From Paracoccaceae bacterium (GTDB lineage Bacteria > Pseudomonadota > Alphaproteobacteria > Rhodobacterales > Rhodobacteraceae), in assembly GCA_017854585.1 (NCBI GenBank), contig JAFMHK010000027.1:1-44203 (forward strand): DNA of 44,203 nt. The letters are read 5' to 3'. A program made the translations under genes and the position numbers. Shown piece after piece: positions 1 to 8,094 of the stretch. The notes under the pieces were generated by a model. It was not told where the DNA came from and made no database searches. It saw only the letters and a program-made list of their open reading frames with translations. Each line of letters opens with the position of its first letter. Position 1 is the first letter of the stretch.

Positions 1-825
1 GCGTTCACTCCGGAAGATGATGGCGGCGCGACCGTATTCATCTCGGGCGATTTCGGCACCGTCACCATGGGTGACACCGATGGCGCGCTTGATTGGGCGA
101 TGACCGAAGCTTGGGTTGGCAATGCTGGCTCGCTGGCCGACGATGAAACGGCGCACGCTGGTGCGATGGGAGCATACGGCGATGGCGCCTATGACGGCCA
201 GATCCTGCGTTACAACTATTCTGTCGGTGACTTCGGCGTGGCCGTATCGGTCGAGATGGACGACACCGGCCTCCGTGACGCGGGTTACGCGATTGGCTTT
301 CGCTATGGAATGGACCTTGGTGGCGCGGACCTGAGCCTTGGATTGGGTTACCAGACGTTTCAGCAGGTTGGCATAGCCAACCCACGCCGTCCCATCATTG
401 CGGGAATTGAGCACCGCACGGTTAACGCGCTGCCCGACGTCTTGGCCTTGGACGTAGACATTATCGGTGTAAGTGCCGCAGTCACGACGTCCTATGGCCT
501 GAGTGCCGCGATCCAGTATTCGGTCTGGGATATCTCCGGCCCCATGGACCGCGTGCGCGTTGATGGCTCGGGTATCGCTGCGACCTCGCATGAAGTCACG
601 CATGTCGGTGTGGGCATCGGTTATGAATTTGACGCCTTCACGGTTTCTGCCAACTGGGGTCAGTTCGACTCGGACGTGATTGGTGAGCAATCCGGCTACG
701 GTCTGGCAGCAGCCTATGATCTTGGCGGCGGTCTGGGTCTTCACGTGGGTTATGGTTTCTCCGACCCGTTCGGCGTTCAGGATGACATTCAGACCTGGTC
801 GTTCGGCGCGGCAATGTCCTTCTGA
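1..825 (+). CDS. Porin, 3' part (Rhodobacterales outer-membrane porin)
   Basis: The frame is open from the first base, so the gene starts outside the window; about 274 residues are visible. The protein is rich in Gly, Asp and aromatic residues in alternating amphipathic stretches such as TVFISGDFGTVTMGD, and it ends with a strand closing in Phe (SFGAAMSF), the usual C-terminal signature for BAM-assembled beta-barrels. The pattern matches the trimeric general porins of Rhodobacter and relatives, which let small hydrophilic solutes cross the outer membrane. A strong terminator follows directly, so this is the end of its transcript. The signal peptide and N-terminal strands are not visible, so substrate preference cannot be judged. 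Confidence 0.85.
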   Translation, partial: AFTPEDDGGATVFISGDFGTVTMGDTDGALDWAMTEAWVGNAGSLADDETAHAGAMGAYGDGAYDGQILRYNYSVGDFGVAVSVEMDDTGLRDAGYAIGFRYGMDLGGADLSLGLGYQTFQQVGIANPRRPIIAGIEHRTVNALPDVLALDVDIIGVSAAVTTSYGLSAAIQYSVWDISGPMDRVRVDGSGIAATSHEVTHVGVGIGYEFDAFTVSANWGQFDSDVIGEQSGYGLAAAYDLGGGLGLHVGYGFSDPFGVQDDIQTWSFGAAMSF

Positions 826-848
826 TCCACCCGGATCATTCGGAATGG

Positions 849-880
849 AAAGAGCGGGCCTTGCGCCCGCTCTTTTCTTT
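849..880 (+). terminator. Rho-independent terminator after the porin
   Basis: The arms AGAGCGGGC (851-859) and GCCCGCTCT (865-873) pair perfectly around a 5-base loop. Flanking A/T pairs lengthen the stem, and a T-rich tail (TTTCTTT) follows. It lies 24 bases after the porin stop codon and just before the next gene. Confidence 0.85.
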
Positions 881-897
881 TGGCCTATGCTGTTTGC

Positions 898-1551
898 ATG
901 GCATTACATGACATCCAGACCCGTATCGCCGCGGCCGAAGCTGCCGCTGACCGTCCCGCAGGTTCTGCCCGGCTGATTGCCGTGTCCAAGGTGCAACCGC
1001 CCGAGAGGGTGGAAGCGGTTCTGGCGCAGGGCCATCGCCTGTTCGGCGAAAACCGCGTGCAGGAAGCAAGCGAACGCTGGCCGCCGTTTCAGGCGCGTTT
1101 CGCGGGCGTGCAGTTGCACCTGATTGGACCGCTGCAGACCAACAAGGCCCGTCAGGCCGTGGAAATGTTTGACGCAATCCACACGCTGGACCGAATCAAG
1201 TTGGCCAACACGCTGGCGCGACTGGCGCAGGAACGGGGCGCTTCCCCCGAACTGTTGGTGCAGGTGAATACCGGGGCCGAGCCACAAAAAGCGGGCATCT
1301 TGCCCGAAGAGGCCGACGCGTTCGTGGCCGAAGTGCGTGCGATGGACCTGCCGGTGACCGGGTTGATGTGCATCCCGCCCGTCGATGAAGAGCCCAGTCT
1401 GCATTTTGCCCTGCTGGCCAAGATCGCGGCGCGCAACGGATTGGCGGAACTTTCCATGGGAATGAGCAGCGATTTCGAAAAGGCGATCCGTTTCGGGGCC
1501 ACCTATGTCCGCGTAGGCTCGGCCATCTTTGGGGAACGCGCCTACGACTGA
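898..1551 (+). CDS. YggS/PROSC-family pyridoxal-phosphate homeostasis protein
   Basis: This 217-residue protein has the layout of the YggS/PLPBP family, a single alanine-racemase-like TIM barrel that binds PLP and buffers its free level in the cytoplasm; no catalytic activity is established for the family. Visible signatures are RLIAVSKVQP, which carries the PLP-binding Lys, GENRVQEA, HLIGPLQTNK, a STMGMS-like segment (ELSMGMSSDFEKAI), and a C-terminal RVGSAIFGER. The frame is open back to a TTG at 880, but that codon lies inside the upstream terminator's T tail, so the ATG at 898 is the likelier start. The last 10 bases overlap the convergent L,D-transpeptidase gene. Confidence 0.92.
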   Translation: MALHDIQTRIAAAEAAADRPAGSARLIAVSKVQPPERVEAVLAQGHRLFGENRVQEASERWPPFQARFAGVQLHLIGPLQTNKARQAVEMFDAIHTLDRIKLANTLARLAQERGASPELLVQVNTGAEPQKAGILPEEADAFVAEVRAMDLPVTGLMCIPPVDEEPSLHFALLAKIAARNGLAELSMGMSSDFEKAIRFGATYVRVGSAIFGERAYD

Positions 1552-2039
1552 ACGATCAGACGGGTGCCAAAGGTGATGCGCCGGGTAATCCAACGCAGGG
1601 CGGACGGATCAAGCGCAACGCAGCCTTCCGTCGGATAACCGGGTCGCCGCCAACGGTGAATGAAGATTGCAGAGCCTCGCCCCCGTTCGGCGCGCGGCCA
1701 GTTCCAATCGGTCAGCAATACGAGGTCATAGAGCGGATCCGCCCGGCGCAGGCGTTCATGGCTGTGTGGATAGGGCGCGCGGACCATCAGGTTGTAATCT
1801 TCATCGCGCGGATCGTCAGACCACAGATCACCGGGAAGGATGGGCACAGCCCAATCGCAGGGCCGCGCCATCCGATCGGGGCGATAGAGGCAGCCGACGA
1901 TGCCATGCGCCCCGACAGGCGTTGCCCCGTCGCCCTCGCGCTTGGCCGTGGTCCGGCCTCCACGCCCAAGGGTGTAGGGAAAAGACCGGCCCATGAAGCG
2001 CAAGCCCATCGGCGTTACGACCATATCGCGCGGGGTCAC
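1542..2039 (-). CDS. L,D-transpeptidase (YkuD) family protein
   Basis: The 165-residue protein carries the YkuD catalytic signature near its C-terminus: IFIHRWRRPGYPTEGCVALD, with the catalytic Cys in the EGCVAL segment and the paired His upstream. Such enzymes cross-link peptidoglycan or attach proteins to it. This short form has no clear signal peptide, so it may be exported without one or may belong to the compact YkuD subgroup of uncertain substrate. Its GTG start overlaps the ribA stop as GTGA (2036-2039), which implies translational coupling and one transcript; an in-frame ATG lies at 2024. The 3' end overlaps the convergent YggS-family gene. Confidence 0.85.
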   Translation of the reverse strand: MTPRDMVVTPMGLRFMGRSFPYTLGRGGRTTAKREGDGATPVGAHGIVGCLYRPDRMARPCDWAVPILPGDLWSDDPRDEDYNLMVRAPYPHSHERLRRADPLYDLVLLTDWNWPRAERGRGSAIFIHRWRRPGYPTEGCVALDPSALRWITRRITFGTRLIVQS

Positions 2040-3127
2040 AGAAGATGCCCCGATTTCGCGGCCTTGGTGGCGAGGTAATGTGCATTGTGGCGATTTGTGC
2101 CGGTCAGCAGCGGGACGCGTTCAGCCACGGTGACGCCTTCGGCTTCCATCATGGCGACCTTGCGTGGGTTGTTGGTGAGCAGGCGCACCGTATCGAACCC
2201 CATACGCGTCAAGATATCAGCACCGATGCGGAAATCACGCTCATCATCTTCGAAGCCCAGACGGTGGTTTGCCTCGACCGTGTCGAACCCCTGATCTTGT
2301 AGGGAATAGGCACGCATCTTGTTGGCAAGGCCGATCCCGCGACCTTCCTGATTCAGGTAAAGCAGCACACCGGCCCCGAGGCTGCCCATTTCGGCCAATG
2401 CGGTGCGCAGTTGCGGGCCGCAGTCACATTTCAACGAGCCAAGCACGTCACCGGTAAAACATGCGGAATGAAGGCGCGCCAACACCGGCAGCGCGCGATC
2501 GGGGCGGCCGATTTCAATGGCATAGTGTTCGATACCGCCGTTGTCCGGGCGGAAGATATGGAGGCGACCTGCCTCGGCCGCCTCTATCGGCAGGCGCGCG
2601 GCGGCGACCGGGTGCAGCGCGTGATGATGGGCCAGATCCGCCGCAACCATATCGGCGGTCAGGCATGTCAGGCTGTGTTGCGCCGCGAATTCGGCGGGGT
2701 CATCGACGTTCACAATGGCCGCCGCAGGCAAGAGTTGCGCCGACTTGGCCAGCATCAGCGCCAGTCGCGGCAGGGATGCGGCACCGTCACGCAGGGTTTG
2801 AAACGGCCCCTTCATCGGCGTGCGCAGATCGTCCGCCGGATCGGCCAGCGCATTCAACCATGCACAATCGGCATCACGTGGCATCACGATCCGGGCGATG
2901 TCGCCATCATAGGCGCGCGCCTTCAGCGTTTCGGCACGCCAGCCGGTAATGGCGATGACCGTGTCGCCGGGCAAGGCGCGCAAGGCATCAAGTCGCGCTG
3001 GCGTCGCGGTCTCTGCAGCCAGCACGATGACGCCGGTTTCCCCCTGACCGATCACGATCGGCAGGCCGACGCGCAGGTCAGACCGGGCGCGGGCAGTCAG
3101 TTCGGCAGGTGTTGGCAGCAGACTCAT
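2036..3127 (-). CDS. ribA: GTP cyclohydrolase II (riboflavin biosynthesis) with a degenerate N-terminal domain
   Basis: The C-terminal ~200 residues are a typical GTP cyclohydrolase II: zinc cysteines in CFTGDVLGSLKCDCG, the catalytic stretch LNQEGRGIGLANKMRAY, then DTVEANHRLGFEDDERDF and LLTNNPRKVAMMEAEGV. The enzyme opens GTP to a diaminopyrimidine, the first committed step to riboflavin, FMN and FAD. The N-terminal ~160 residues occupy the place of the DHBP-synthase (RibB) domain of bifunctional RibBA proteins, but I see none of that domain's acidic or metal motifs, so it is probably a non-catalytic relic. At 363 residues it is much longer than the ~200-residue E. coli RibA. It is co-transcribed with the following L,D-transpeptidase. 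Confidence 0.93.
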   Translation of the reverse strand: MSLLPTPAELTARARSDLRVGLPIVIGQGETGVIVLAAETATPARLDALRALPGDTVIAITGWRAETLKARAYDGDIARIVMPRDADCAWLNALADPADDLRTPMKGPFQTLRDGAASLPRLALMLAKSAQLLPAAAIVNVDDPAEFAAQHSLTCLTADMVAADLAHHHALHPVAAARLPIEAAEAGRLHIFRPDNGGIEHYAIEIGRPDRALPVLARLHSACFTGDVLGSLKCDCGPQLRTALAEMGSLGAGVLLYLNQEGRGIGLANKMRAYSLQDQGFDTVEANHRLGFEDDERDFRIGADILTRMGFDTVRLLTNNPRKVAMMEAEGVTVAERVPLLTGTNRHNAHYLATKAAKSGHLL

Positions 3128-3292
3128 GAGTGGCGTAATCCTTCGGGGCTGCCCGATCCATAAGCTAATCGGCGTCGGATTTGAAACAATCCCCCGCTAT
3201 GCGACACGCCTGCGTGAGATTATTTTTCAGTCGCTTGCCAAGTGAACCTGCGGGGCGCACGTCAATGGCAACACAACCGGGAGATATGTTCC

Positions 3293-3979
3293 ATGGCAAC
3301 GCTGAAGAAAATACTGTTGGTCGACGACGATGACGATTTGCGCGAGGCGCTGTCGGAACAACTGGTGATGACCGAGGATTTCGACGTGTTCGAGGCCGGG
3401 AACGGCGTTGAGGCGATGGAAAAGGCCAAGAGCGCGCTTTATGATCTGGTCATCCTTGATGTCGGCCTGCCTGATACGGATGGCCGGGAACTGTGCCGCC
3501 TGATGCGTAAACAAGGTGTCAAATGCCCGATCTTGATGTTGACGGGCCACGACAGCGATTCCGATACCATTCTGGGGCTGGACGCGGGCGCAAATGATTA
3601 CGTGACCAAGCCCTTCAAGTTCCCGGTGCTGTTGGCCCGGATCCGCGCTCAATTGCGTCAGCATGAGCAATCTGAGGACGCGATCTTCTCGCTTGGGCCA
3701 TACACGTTCAAGCCTGCGATGAAGCTGCTGGAGACGGAAGATAACCGCAAGATCCGCCTGACCGACAAGGAAACGAATATCCTCAAGTTTCTGTATCGGG
3801 CGCAGGATGGCGTCGTTGCGCGCGATATTCTTCTGCATGAAGTCTGGGGTTACAACGCAGGTGTGACCACCCACACGCTGGAAACCCATATCTACCGACT
3901 GCGTCAGAAGATCGAGCCCGATCCATCCAATGCGCGGCTGCTGGTAACAGAAAGCGGTGGTTATCGCCTGATCGCCTGA
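3293..3979 (+). CDS. cenR: OmpR/PhoB-family response regulator, CenR-like
   Basis: The receiver domain spans residues ~5-120 with the acidic pocket DDDDD near residue 11, phospho-acceptor Asp56 (LVILDVGLPD), and Lys in YVTKPFKF. A winged-helix DNA-binding domain follows (~130-228), ending LETHIYRLRQKIEP. The segments RELCRLMRKQGVKCPILMLT and HEVWGYNAGVTTHTLETH closely match my memory of the essential cell-envelope regulator CenR of Caulobacter and Rhodobacter; that assignment is recall, not a search. The frame is open to a GTG at 3242, but the ATG at 3293 has a GGGAG ribosome-binding site at the right distance and gives the family's usual N-terminus. No histidine kinase is adjacent, as expected for CenR. 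ribA is divergent. Confidence 0.88.
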   Translation: MATLKKILLVDDDDDLREALSEQLVMTEDFDVFEAGNGVEAMEKAKSALYDLVILDVGLPDTDGRELCRLMRKQGVKCPILMLTGHDSDSDTILGLDAGANDYVTKPFKFPVLLARIRAQLRQHEQSEDAIFSLGPYTFKPAMKLLETEDNRKIRLTDKETNILKFLYRAQDGVVARDILLHEVWGYNAGVTTHTLETHIYRLRQKIEPDPSNARLLVTESGGYRLIA

Positions 3980-4030
3980 GGCTGGGAAATGCCGTGTTGA
4001 CGCTTATCAACGCGTTAATAAGGTTCATGA

Positions 4031-4095
4031 TCTAGCGTCGCTTCACAACCTCCCTGTTGGACTGGCCCGGGCGCTTGCGTTCGGGCCGATTTTTT
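4031..4095 (+). ncRNA. Possible small RNA with a CCUCCC loop, downstream of the CenR-like gene
   Basis: About 50 bases after the regulator's stop codon is a compact unit. It has a promoter-like TTGACG (3997-4002) with a weak -10 (TAAGGT, 4019-4024), a small hairpin CAAC/GTTG (4046-4059) that exposes CTCCCT in its loop, and then a terminator hairpin with a T run. Small RNAs with anti-Shine-Dalgarno CCUCC loops ahead of a terminator are known in Rhodobacter and rhizobia. The first hairpin has only 4 base pairs and the -10 matches poorly, so this may simply be the 3' untranslated region of the regulator mRNA. Confidence 0.3.
4064..4095 (+). terminator. Rho-independent terminator after the CenR-like gene
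   Basis: The arms GGCCCG (4064-4069) and CGGGCC (4082-4087) flank a 12-base loop that can pair further (GCGC/GCG), and GATTTTTT follows. It lies between the regulator and xthA. Confidence 0.7.
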
Positions 4096-4169
4096 GGGCC
4101 GGTTGGCTATCGCGTTGAAGGCGCGGCAGCTTGGGCCTAAACCGGGGCATCACAAACAGGATGCTGTTC

Positions 4170-4958
4170 ATGCCCTTTACCGTTGCGACTTGGAACATCA
4201 ACTCGGTCCGGCTTCGTGCCGATCTGGTGGCGCGCTTGCTGCGGGAAGAAGCGCCAGATGTCTTGTGCCTGCAGGAATGCAAATCCCCGGTCGACAAGAT
4301 CCCTGCCGATGTGTTTGCCGCCGCCGGTTACAGCCACATGGTTGCACGGGGTCAGAAGGGGTATAACGGTGTTGCAATCATTTCGCGGTTGCCGTTGGAA
4401 GATGCGGGGCACCGTGACTTTGTGGCCAAGGGCGACGCCCGCCATGTTGCCGCGCGGCTGGAAAACGGCGTGACGATCCACAATTATTATATTCCTGCCG
4501 GCGGCGATGTCGCCGACCGGGAGGTGAACGTGAAATTTGGCCACAAACTGGATTTTCTGACCGAAATGCGGGACTGGTTCCATGCGGAAGCGCCCGAGAA
4601 ATCCATTCTTGTCGGCGATCTGAACATTGCGCCCCGTGAAGATGACGTCTGGTCCCACAAGGATCTGATCAAGGTAGTCAGCCACACCCCCATCGAGGTG
4701 GCGCATATGGCCGATGCACAAGACAGCGGCAACTGGGTGGATATCACCCGGCAGGATATCCCCGAAGGACAGCTTTACAGCTGGTGGTCCTATCGGGCGA
4801 AAGAGTGGGATGTCGCGGACAAGGGGCGCCGGCTGGACCATGTCTGGGCGACGTCCGATATTGCGAATGCGGGCCATTCCAGCCGTGTGCTGCGCCATGT
4901 GCGGGGCTGGGAAAGACCATCGGACCATGCGCCTGTCTTTGCGACTTTCGATCTGTGA
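4170..4958 (+). CDS. xthA: Exodeoxyribonuclease III (AP endonuclease family)
   Basis: This 262-residue protein is a complete exonuclease III-type enzyme of the EEP superfamily. It shows the N-terminal ATWNINSVRLR, the metal-binding Glu in CLQECKSP, the catalytic stretch VGDLNIAPREDDVWSH, and the C-terminal RLDHVWAT and SDHAPVFATF with the catalytic Asp-His. It incises DNA at abasic sites and trims blocked 3' ends in base excision repair. Start codons exist at 4131 (TTG), 4161 and 4170. The AGG at 4158-4160 is correctly spaced only for 4170, which gives the standard MPFTVATWN N-terminus. It is preceded by a terminator and followed closely by the thioredoxin-fold gene. Confidence 0.93.
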   Translation: MPFTVATWNINSVRLRADLVARLLREEAPDVLCLQECKSPVDKIPADVFAAAGYSHMVARGQKGYNGVAIISRLPLEDAGHRDFVAKGDARHVAARLENGVTIHNYYIPAGGDVADREVNVKFGHKLDFLTEMRDWFHAEAPEKSILVGDLNIAPREDDVWSHKDLIKVVSHTPIEVAHMADAQDSGNWVDITRQDIPEGQLYSWWSYRAKEWDVADKGRRLDHVWATSDIANAGHSSRVLRHVRGWERPSDHAPVFATFDL

Positions 4959-5024
4959 CACCCTTGGCGTTTGCCGTTTGGGAACGCATATAGACATCAA
5001 CTCAAAGAATTGACGGAGACAGCC

Positions 5025-5945
5025 ATGCTTGAGCTTGGACAATCCCAACCCGGCGCCACCGACCTGATCAAGGACGCCACCGAAGCAAGTTTTATGGCCG
5101 ACGTGATCGAAGGCAGCAAGGATGTGCCGGTAATCGTAGATTTCTGGGCCACTTGGTGCGGCCCATGCAAGACGCTGGGACCGATGCTTGAGGCTGCGGT
5201 GACGCAGGCCAAAGGCAAGGTCAAGATGGTCAAGGTTGACGTCGACAAGGAGCAGCGGTTGGCCGGTGCCCTTGCACAGCAGGGGCTGCCGCTCCAGTCG
5301 ATCCCGACGGTGGTAGCGTTCTATCAGGGGCGTCCGGTGGACATGTTTCAGGGTGCCCTGCCGCAAAGTGAGATCAAGGCCTTCATCGACAAGTTGCTGG
5401 CGGTGTCGGGGGACGATGGCGGTTTGGCCGAAGCGGTCGAGGCGGCCGAGGTCATGTTGACCGAAGGCGCGATCGAGGATGCCGCCCAGACATTTGCGGC
5501 GATCCTTGGCGAAGAGCCAGAGAACGCTGACGCGCTTGGCGGTTTGGCCCGTGCCCACATTGCGTTGGGCGAACTGGAACAGGCGGAGGCGTTGTTGAAC
5601 GACGCGCCCGACAGCATCAAGTCGGCTGGCCCGCTGGAAGCCGCGCGGGCGCAGATCGAACTGGCCCGTCAAGCGGCGAAGGCTGGCCCGTTGACCGAGT
5701 TGGCGGAGGCGGTCGACGCAGCGCCCGACGATCATCAGGCGCGGTTCGATTATGCCTTGGCCCTGCACGCCAGCGGCAATGTCGAGGGTGCGGTCGATCA
5801 GTTGCTGGAATTGTTCCGTCGAGATCGTGAGTGGAACGACGCCGCGGCCAAGACGCAGCTTTTCATCATCTTCGATGCGCTGAAACCGCAAGATCCGATT
5901 GTTTTGAATGGGCGGCGCAAGCTGAGCTCGATGATATTTGCCTGA
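5025..5945 (+). CDS. cnoX: Thioredoxin-TPR co-chaperone (CnoX/YbbN family)
   Basis: A thioredoxin domain (residues ~20-125) with the redox motif WCGPC at Cys45/Cys48 and the cis-Pro segment SIPTVVAF is fused to a TPR-like alpha-helical C-terminal half (~140-306), which ends with the family's WNDAAAKTQLFIIFDAL. CnoX proteins protect unfolding clients from oxidation and hand them to GroEL. E. coli CnoX has lost the CXXC redox pair while other alphaproteobacterial members keep it, as here. The ATG at 5025 has a GGAG six bases upstream; an earlier in-frame ATG at 4971 would only add a tail that is not thioredoxin-like. It starts a same-strand run with the Lon-substrate-domain and Trm112 genes. 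Confidence 0.9.
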   Translation: MLELGQSQPGATDLIKDATEASFMADVIEGSKDVPVIVDFWATWCGPCKTLGPMLEAAVTQAKGKVKMVKVDVDKEQRLAGALAQQGLPLQSIPTVVAFYQGRPVDMFQGALPQSEIKAFIDKLLAVSGDDGGLAEAVEAAEVMLTEGAIEDAAQTFAAILGEEPENADALGGLARAHIALGELEQAEALLNDAPDSIKSAGPLEAARAQIELARQAAKAGPLTELAEAVDAAPDDHQARFDYALALHASGNVEGAVDQLLELFRRDREWNDAAAKTQLFIIFDALKPQDPIVLNGRRKLSSMIFA

Positions 5946-5972
5946 TCAAGGGCTGGGGCTACATCGCATCAC

Positions 5973-6617
5973 ATGATCAAACTTACCGATTTCCCCCCGA
6001 CCATCCCGCTGTTCCCGTTGCCCGGCGCGCTGTTGTTGCCGCGCGCGCGGTTGCCGCTGCATCTGTTCGAGCCGCGGTATCTGGCCATGCTGGACGATAC
6101 GCTCAAGACGCCGCATCGCCTGATCGGGATGATCCAGTCGCGTGAGGTTCCCGGATCAACCGACAAGCGATTGCACAGTATCGGTTGCGCCGGGCGGCTG
6201 ACGCAATTCTCGGAAACCGAGGATGGGCGATACATGATCACGCTGGCGGGGGTTTCGCGGTTTCGGATTCAGCGTGAAGTGACAGGCTTTACCCCTTATC
6301 TGCGCGCCGACGTCAGTTGGGACGGTTTTGAGAGGGATGCGGGCCCGACCGAGAATGACCGCAGCTTTGACCGCCCCGCCTTTCTTGATCTTCTGGGACG
6401 CTACTTTGATGCGATGTCGCTATCGACGGATTGGGACAGTCTGAAAGAGGCGGAAGACGAATTGTTGATCAATTCGTTGTCGATGCTTTGCCCATTCGAC
6501 CCCGAAGAGAAACAGGCCTTGCTGGAGGCGCCATCACTGACGACGCGTCGTGAAACGCTGGTGACGCTGATCGAGTTTTCGTTGCGCGGTGGGTCGCACG
6601 AAGAAATGCTGCAATGA
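5973..6617 (+). CDS. LON peptidase substrate-binding-domain protein
   Basis: The 214-residue protein starts with the hallmark of the Lon N-terminal domain, [19 protein letters not shown], followed by [13 protein letters not shown], and keeps this fold over most of its length. It lacks the AAA+ and protease domains of Lon, so it is a stand-alone member. Such proteins are common in proteobacteria; their job is unproven, with substrate recognition or adaptor work usually assumed. It lies 27 bases after the cnoX-like gene, and its last 4 bases overlap the Trm112 start as ATGA, so the genes are very likely translated together. Confidence 0.9.
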   Translation: MIKLTDFPPTIPLFPLPGALLLPRARLPLHLFEPRYLAMLDDTLKTPHRLIGMIQSREVPGSTDKRLHSIGCAGRLTQFSETEDGRYMITLAGVSRFRIQREVTGFTPYLRADVSWDGFERDAGPTENDRSFDRPAFLDLLGRYFDAMSLSTDWDSLKEAEDELLINSLSMLCPFDPEEKQALLEAPSLTTRRETLVTLIEFSLRGGSHEEMLQ

Positions 6618-6796
6618 GCGATACACCATCCCCCGATCGCCGCATGTTGGAGGCGCTTGTCTGTCCTTTGACGCACGCACCGCTGACTTATGATGCCGAT
6701 AAGCAGGAGCTGATCTCAAGGGCGGCGCACCTTGCCTATCCGATCCGTGGCGGCATCCCCATCATGCTGGAGGACGAGGCGCGCAAGCTGGATTAA
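6614..6796 (+). CDS. Trm112 family protein
   Basis: This 60-residue protein has the compact zinc-ribbon-like Trm112/UPF0434 layout: [14 protein letters not shown], then [20 protein letters not shown]. In eukaryotes and archaea Trm112 activates methyltransferases that act on tRNA, rRNA and release factors; the bacterial role is less settled. Only one Cys remains at the first knuckle (VCPLTH), so metal binding may be lost, as in many bacterial members. Its start overlaps the previous gene's stop (ATGA), and its stop overlaps the convergent monooxygenase stop. Confidence 0.9.
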   Translation: MSDTPSPDRRMLEALVCPLTHAPLTYDADKQELISRAAHLAYPIRGGIPIMLEDEARKLD

Positions 6797-8007
6797 AGCG
6801 CGCGGCCTTGAAGCAGGCGGGGCAGATCACCTGTCAGGCCCGCGGCTTGCCGGATAAAGCCCCGGCGCAATCCGGGCATCGCCCCCACAATCCCCATGCC
6901 GATATCGCGCCCCGCGCGAAGCAACGGATTATCGTTTGAAAACAATTTGTTGAATGTATCTGTCGCAACGGCAAGCGCTGCGGTGTCGAACCGACGCCAC
7001 GACTGATATCGCGCCAGAACATCGCTGGCGGCAAAGTCTTCGCCCCGCCGTTTCGCATCTGTCAGCACCTCGGCAAGGGCGGCCACATCGCGCAGACCCA
7101 TGTTCAGACCTTGTCCCGCAATCGGGTGCACGCCATGCGCCGCATCCCCCACCAGCGCCAGTCGCGGTGCGACAAACGCATTCGCGATGCTGAGGCTGAG
7201 CGGATAGCAGTAGCGTTGCCCGGCAAGGCTGATCTGGCCGAGGAAATCACCAAAGCGAGGACGGAGCACATCGAGGTAGTCCGCATCGCTCATGGCCATG
7301 ATCTGCGCGGCCATGTCGTGGGTTTCTGACCACACGATGGAGCAGCGATCGCCGGGAAGCGGCAAGATCGCCAGTGGACCGGCAGGCATGAAGAACTGAT
7401 GCGCGATCCCGCCGTGGGGTTTCTCGTGGCGAATGGCGCAGACCAGCGCCGTCTGCCCGTAGTCCCAGCCGGTTCGCTTGATACCGGCGCGCGCGGCAGT
7501 TCCGCTGGCGCGTCCATCGGCACCCACCACCAGTCGTGCGCGCAGGGTGCGCCCATCTTCCAGCGTTACGGTGCCGGTGCCTTGTGCGATGACGCGCGAA
7601 CCCGGCAGGTGCCGGACCAGCGGCGTCTCGGACATGGCCGTCAACAGGGTTTGCCGCAAATACCGATCTTCCAGCATGTGGCCCATCGGGCCTTCCTCGA
7701 TCTCGGCGTGGTCGAAATGCAGGAACCATGGCGACGGGCCTTCGCCCGCCCGCCCATCGCTGGCCTTGATCTGCAGCATCGGTTGCGCGTTCGCGGCCAG
7801 CTTGCCCCACAACCCAAGCGCATCCAGCATTCTGGTGGAGGACAACGCCAGCGCATAGCTGCGCCCGTCAAAGCCATCGGCCTGACGCACATCAGCGGGC
7901 AGGGCGTCCAGCACGATACTGCGCAAGCCCACTTGCGCCAGCGCCAACGCCAAGGTCGGGCCGTTGAGCCCGCCACCAACAATCAAGATATCCGTATCAT
8001 GTGTCAT
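6793..8007 (-). CDS. UbiH/UbiF/VisC-family FAD-dependent monooxygenase (ubiquinone hydroxylase type)
   Basis: The ~404-residue flavoprotein opens with the FAD dinucleotide motif [20 protein letters not shown], has the second FAD motif [16 protein letters not shown] mid-protein, and the family's C-terminal [20 protein letters not shown]. Members hydroxylate the benzoquinone ring during ubiquinone synthesis. Alphaproteobacteria use several paralogues (UbiL, UbiM, UbiH types) with different ring specificity, and I cannot tell which position this one modifies. The frame is open to a GTG at 8043, but the ATG at 8007 puts the FAD motif at the usual place near the N-terminus. The 3' end overlaps Trm112 by 4 bases. 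Confidence 0.9.
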   Translation of the reverse strand: MTHDTDILIVGGGLNGPTLALALAQVGLRSIVLDALPADVRQADGFDGRSYALALSSTRMLDALGLWGKLAANAQPMLQIKASDGRAGEGPSPWFLHFDHAEIEEGPMGHMLEDRYLRQTLLTAMSETPLVRHLPGSRVIAQGTGTVTLEDGRTLRARLVVGADGRASGTAARAGIKRTGWDYGQTALVCAIRHEKPHGGIAHQFFMPAGPLAILPLPGDRCSIVWSETHDMAAQIMAMSDADYLDVLRPRFGDFLGQISLAGQRYCYPLSLSIANAFVAPRLALVGDAAHGVHPIAGQGLNMGLRDVAALAEVLTDAKRRGEDFAASDVLARYQSWRRFDTAALAVATDTFNKLFSNDNPLLRAGRDIGMGIVGAMPGLRRGFIRQAAGLTGDLPRLLQGRAL

Positions 8008-8094
8008 CCCCCCAACTATGGGGCGTCGGGCGGGATTGTCCACGCGACGCGCGGTCTATAGCGTCAGCCGCGACACCATGACGAGGGCAGGCGA

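Noticed and set aside
4137..5891. Long open frame of 584 codons on the minus strand
   Set aside because: It runs antisense to xthA and the cnoX-like gene, is very rich in Arg, Gln, His and Leu without domains, and is the usual mirror frame of GC-rich genes.
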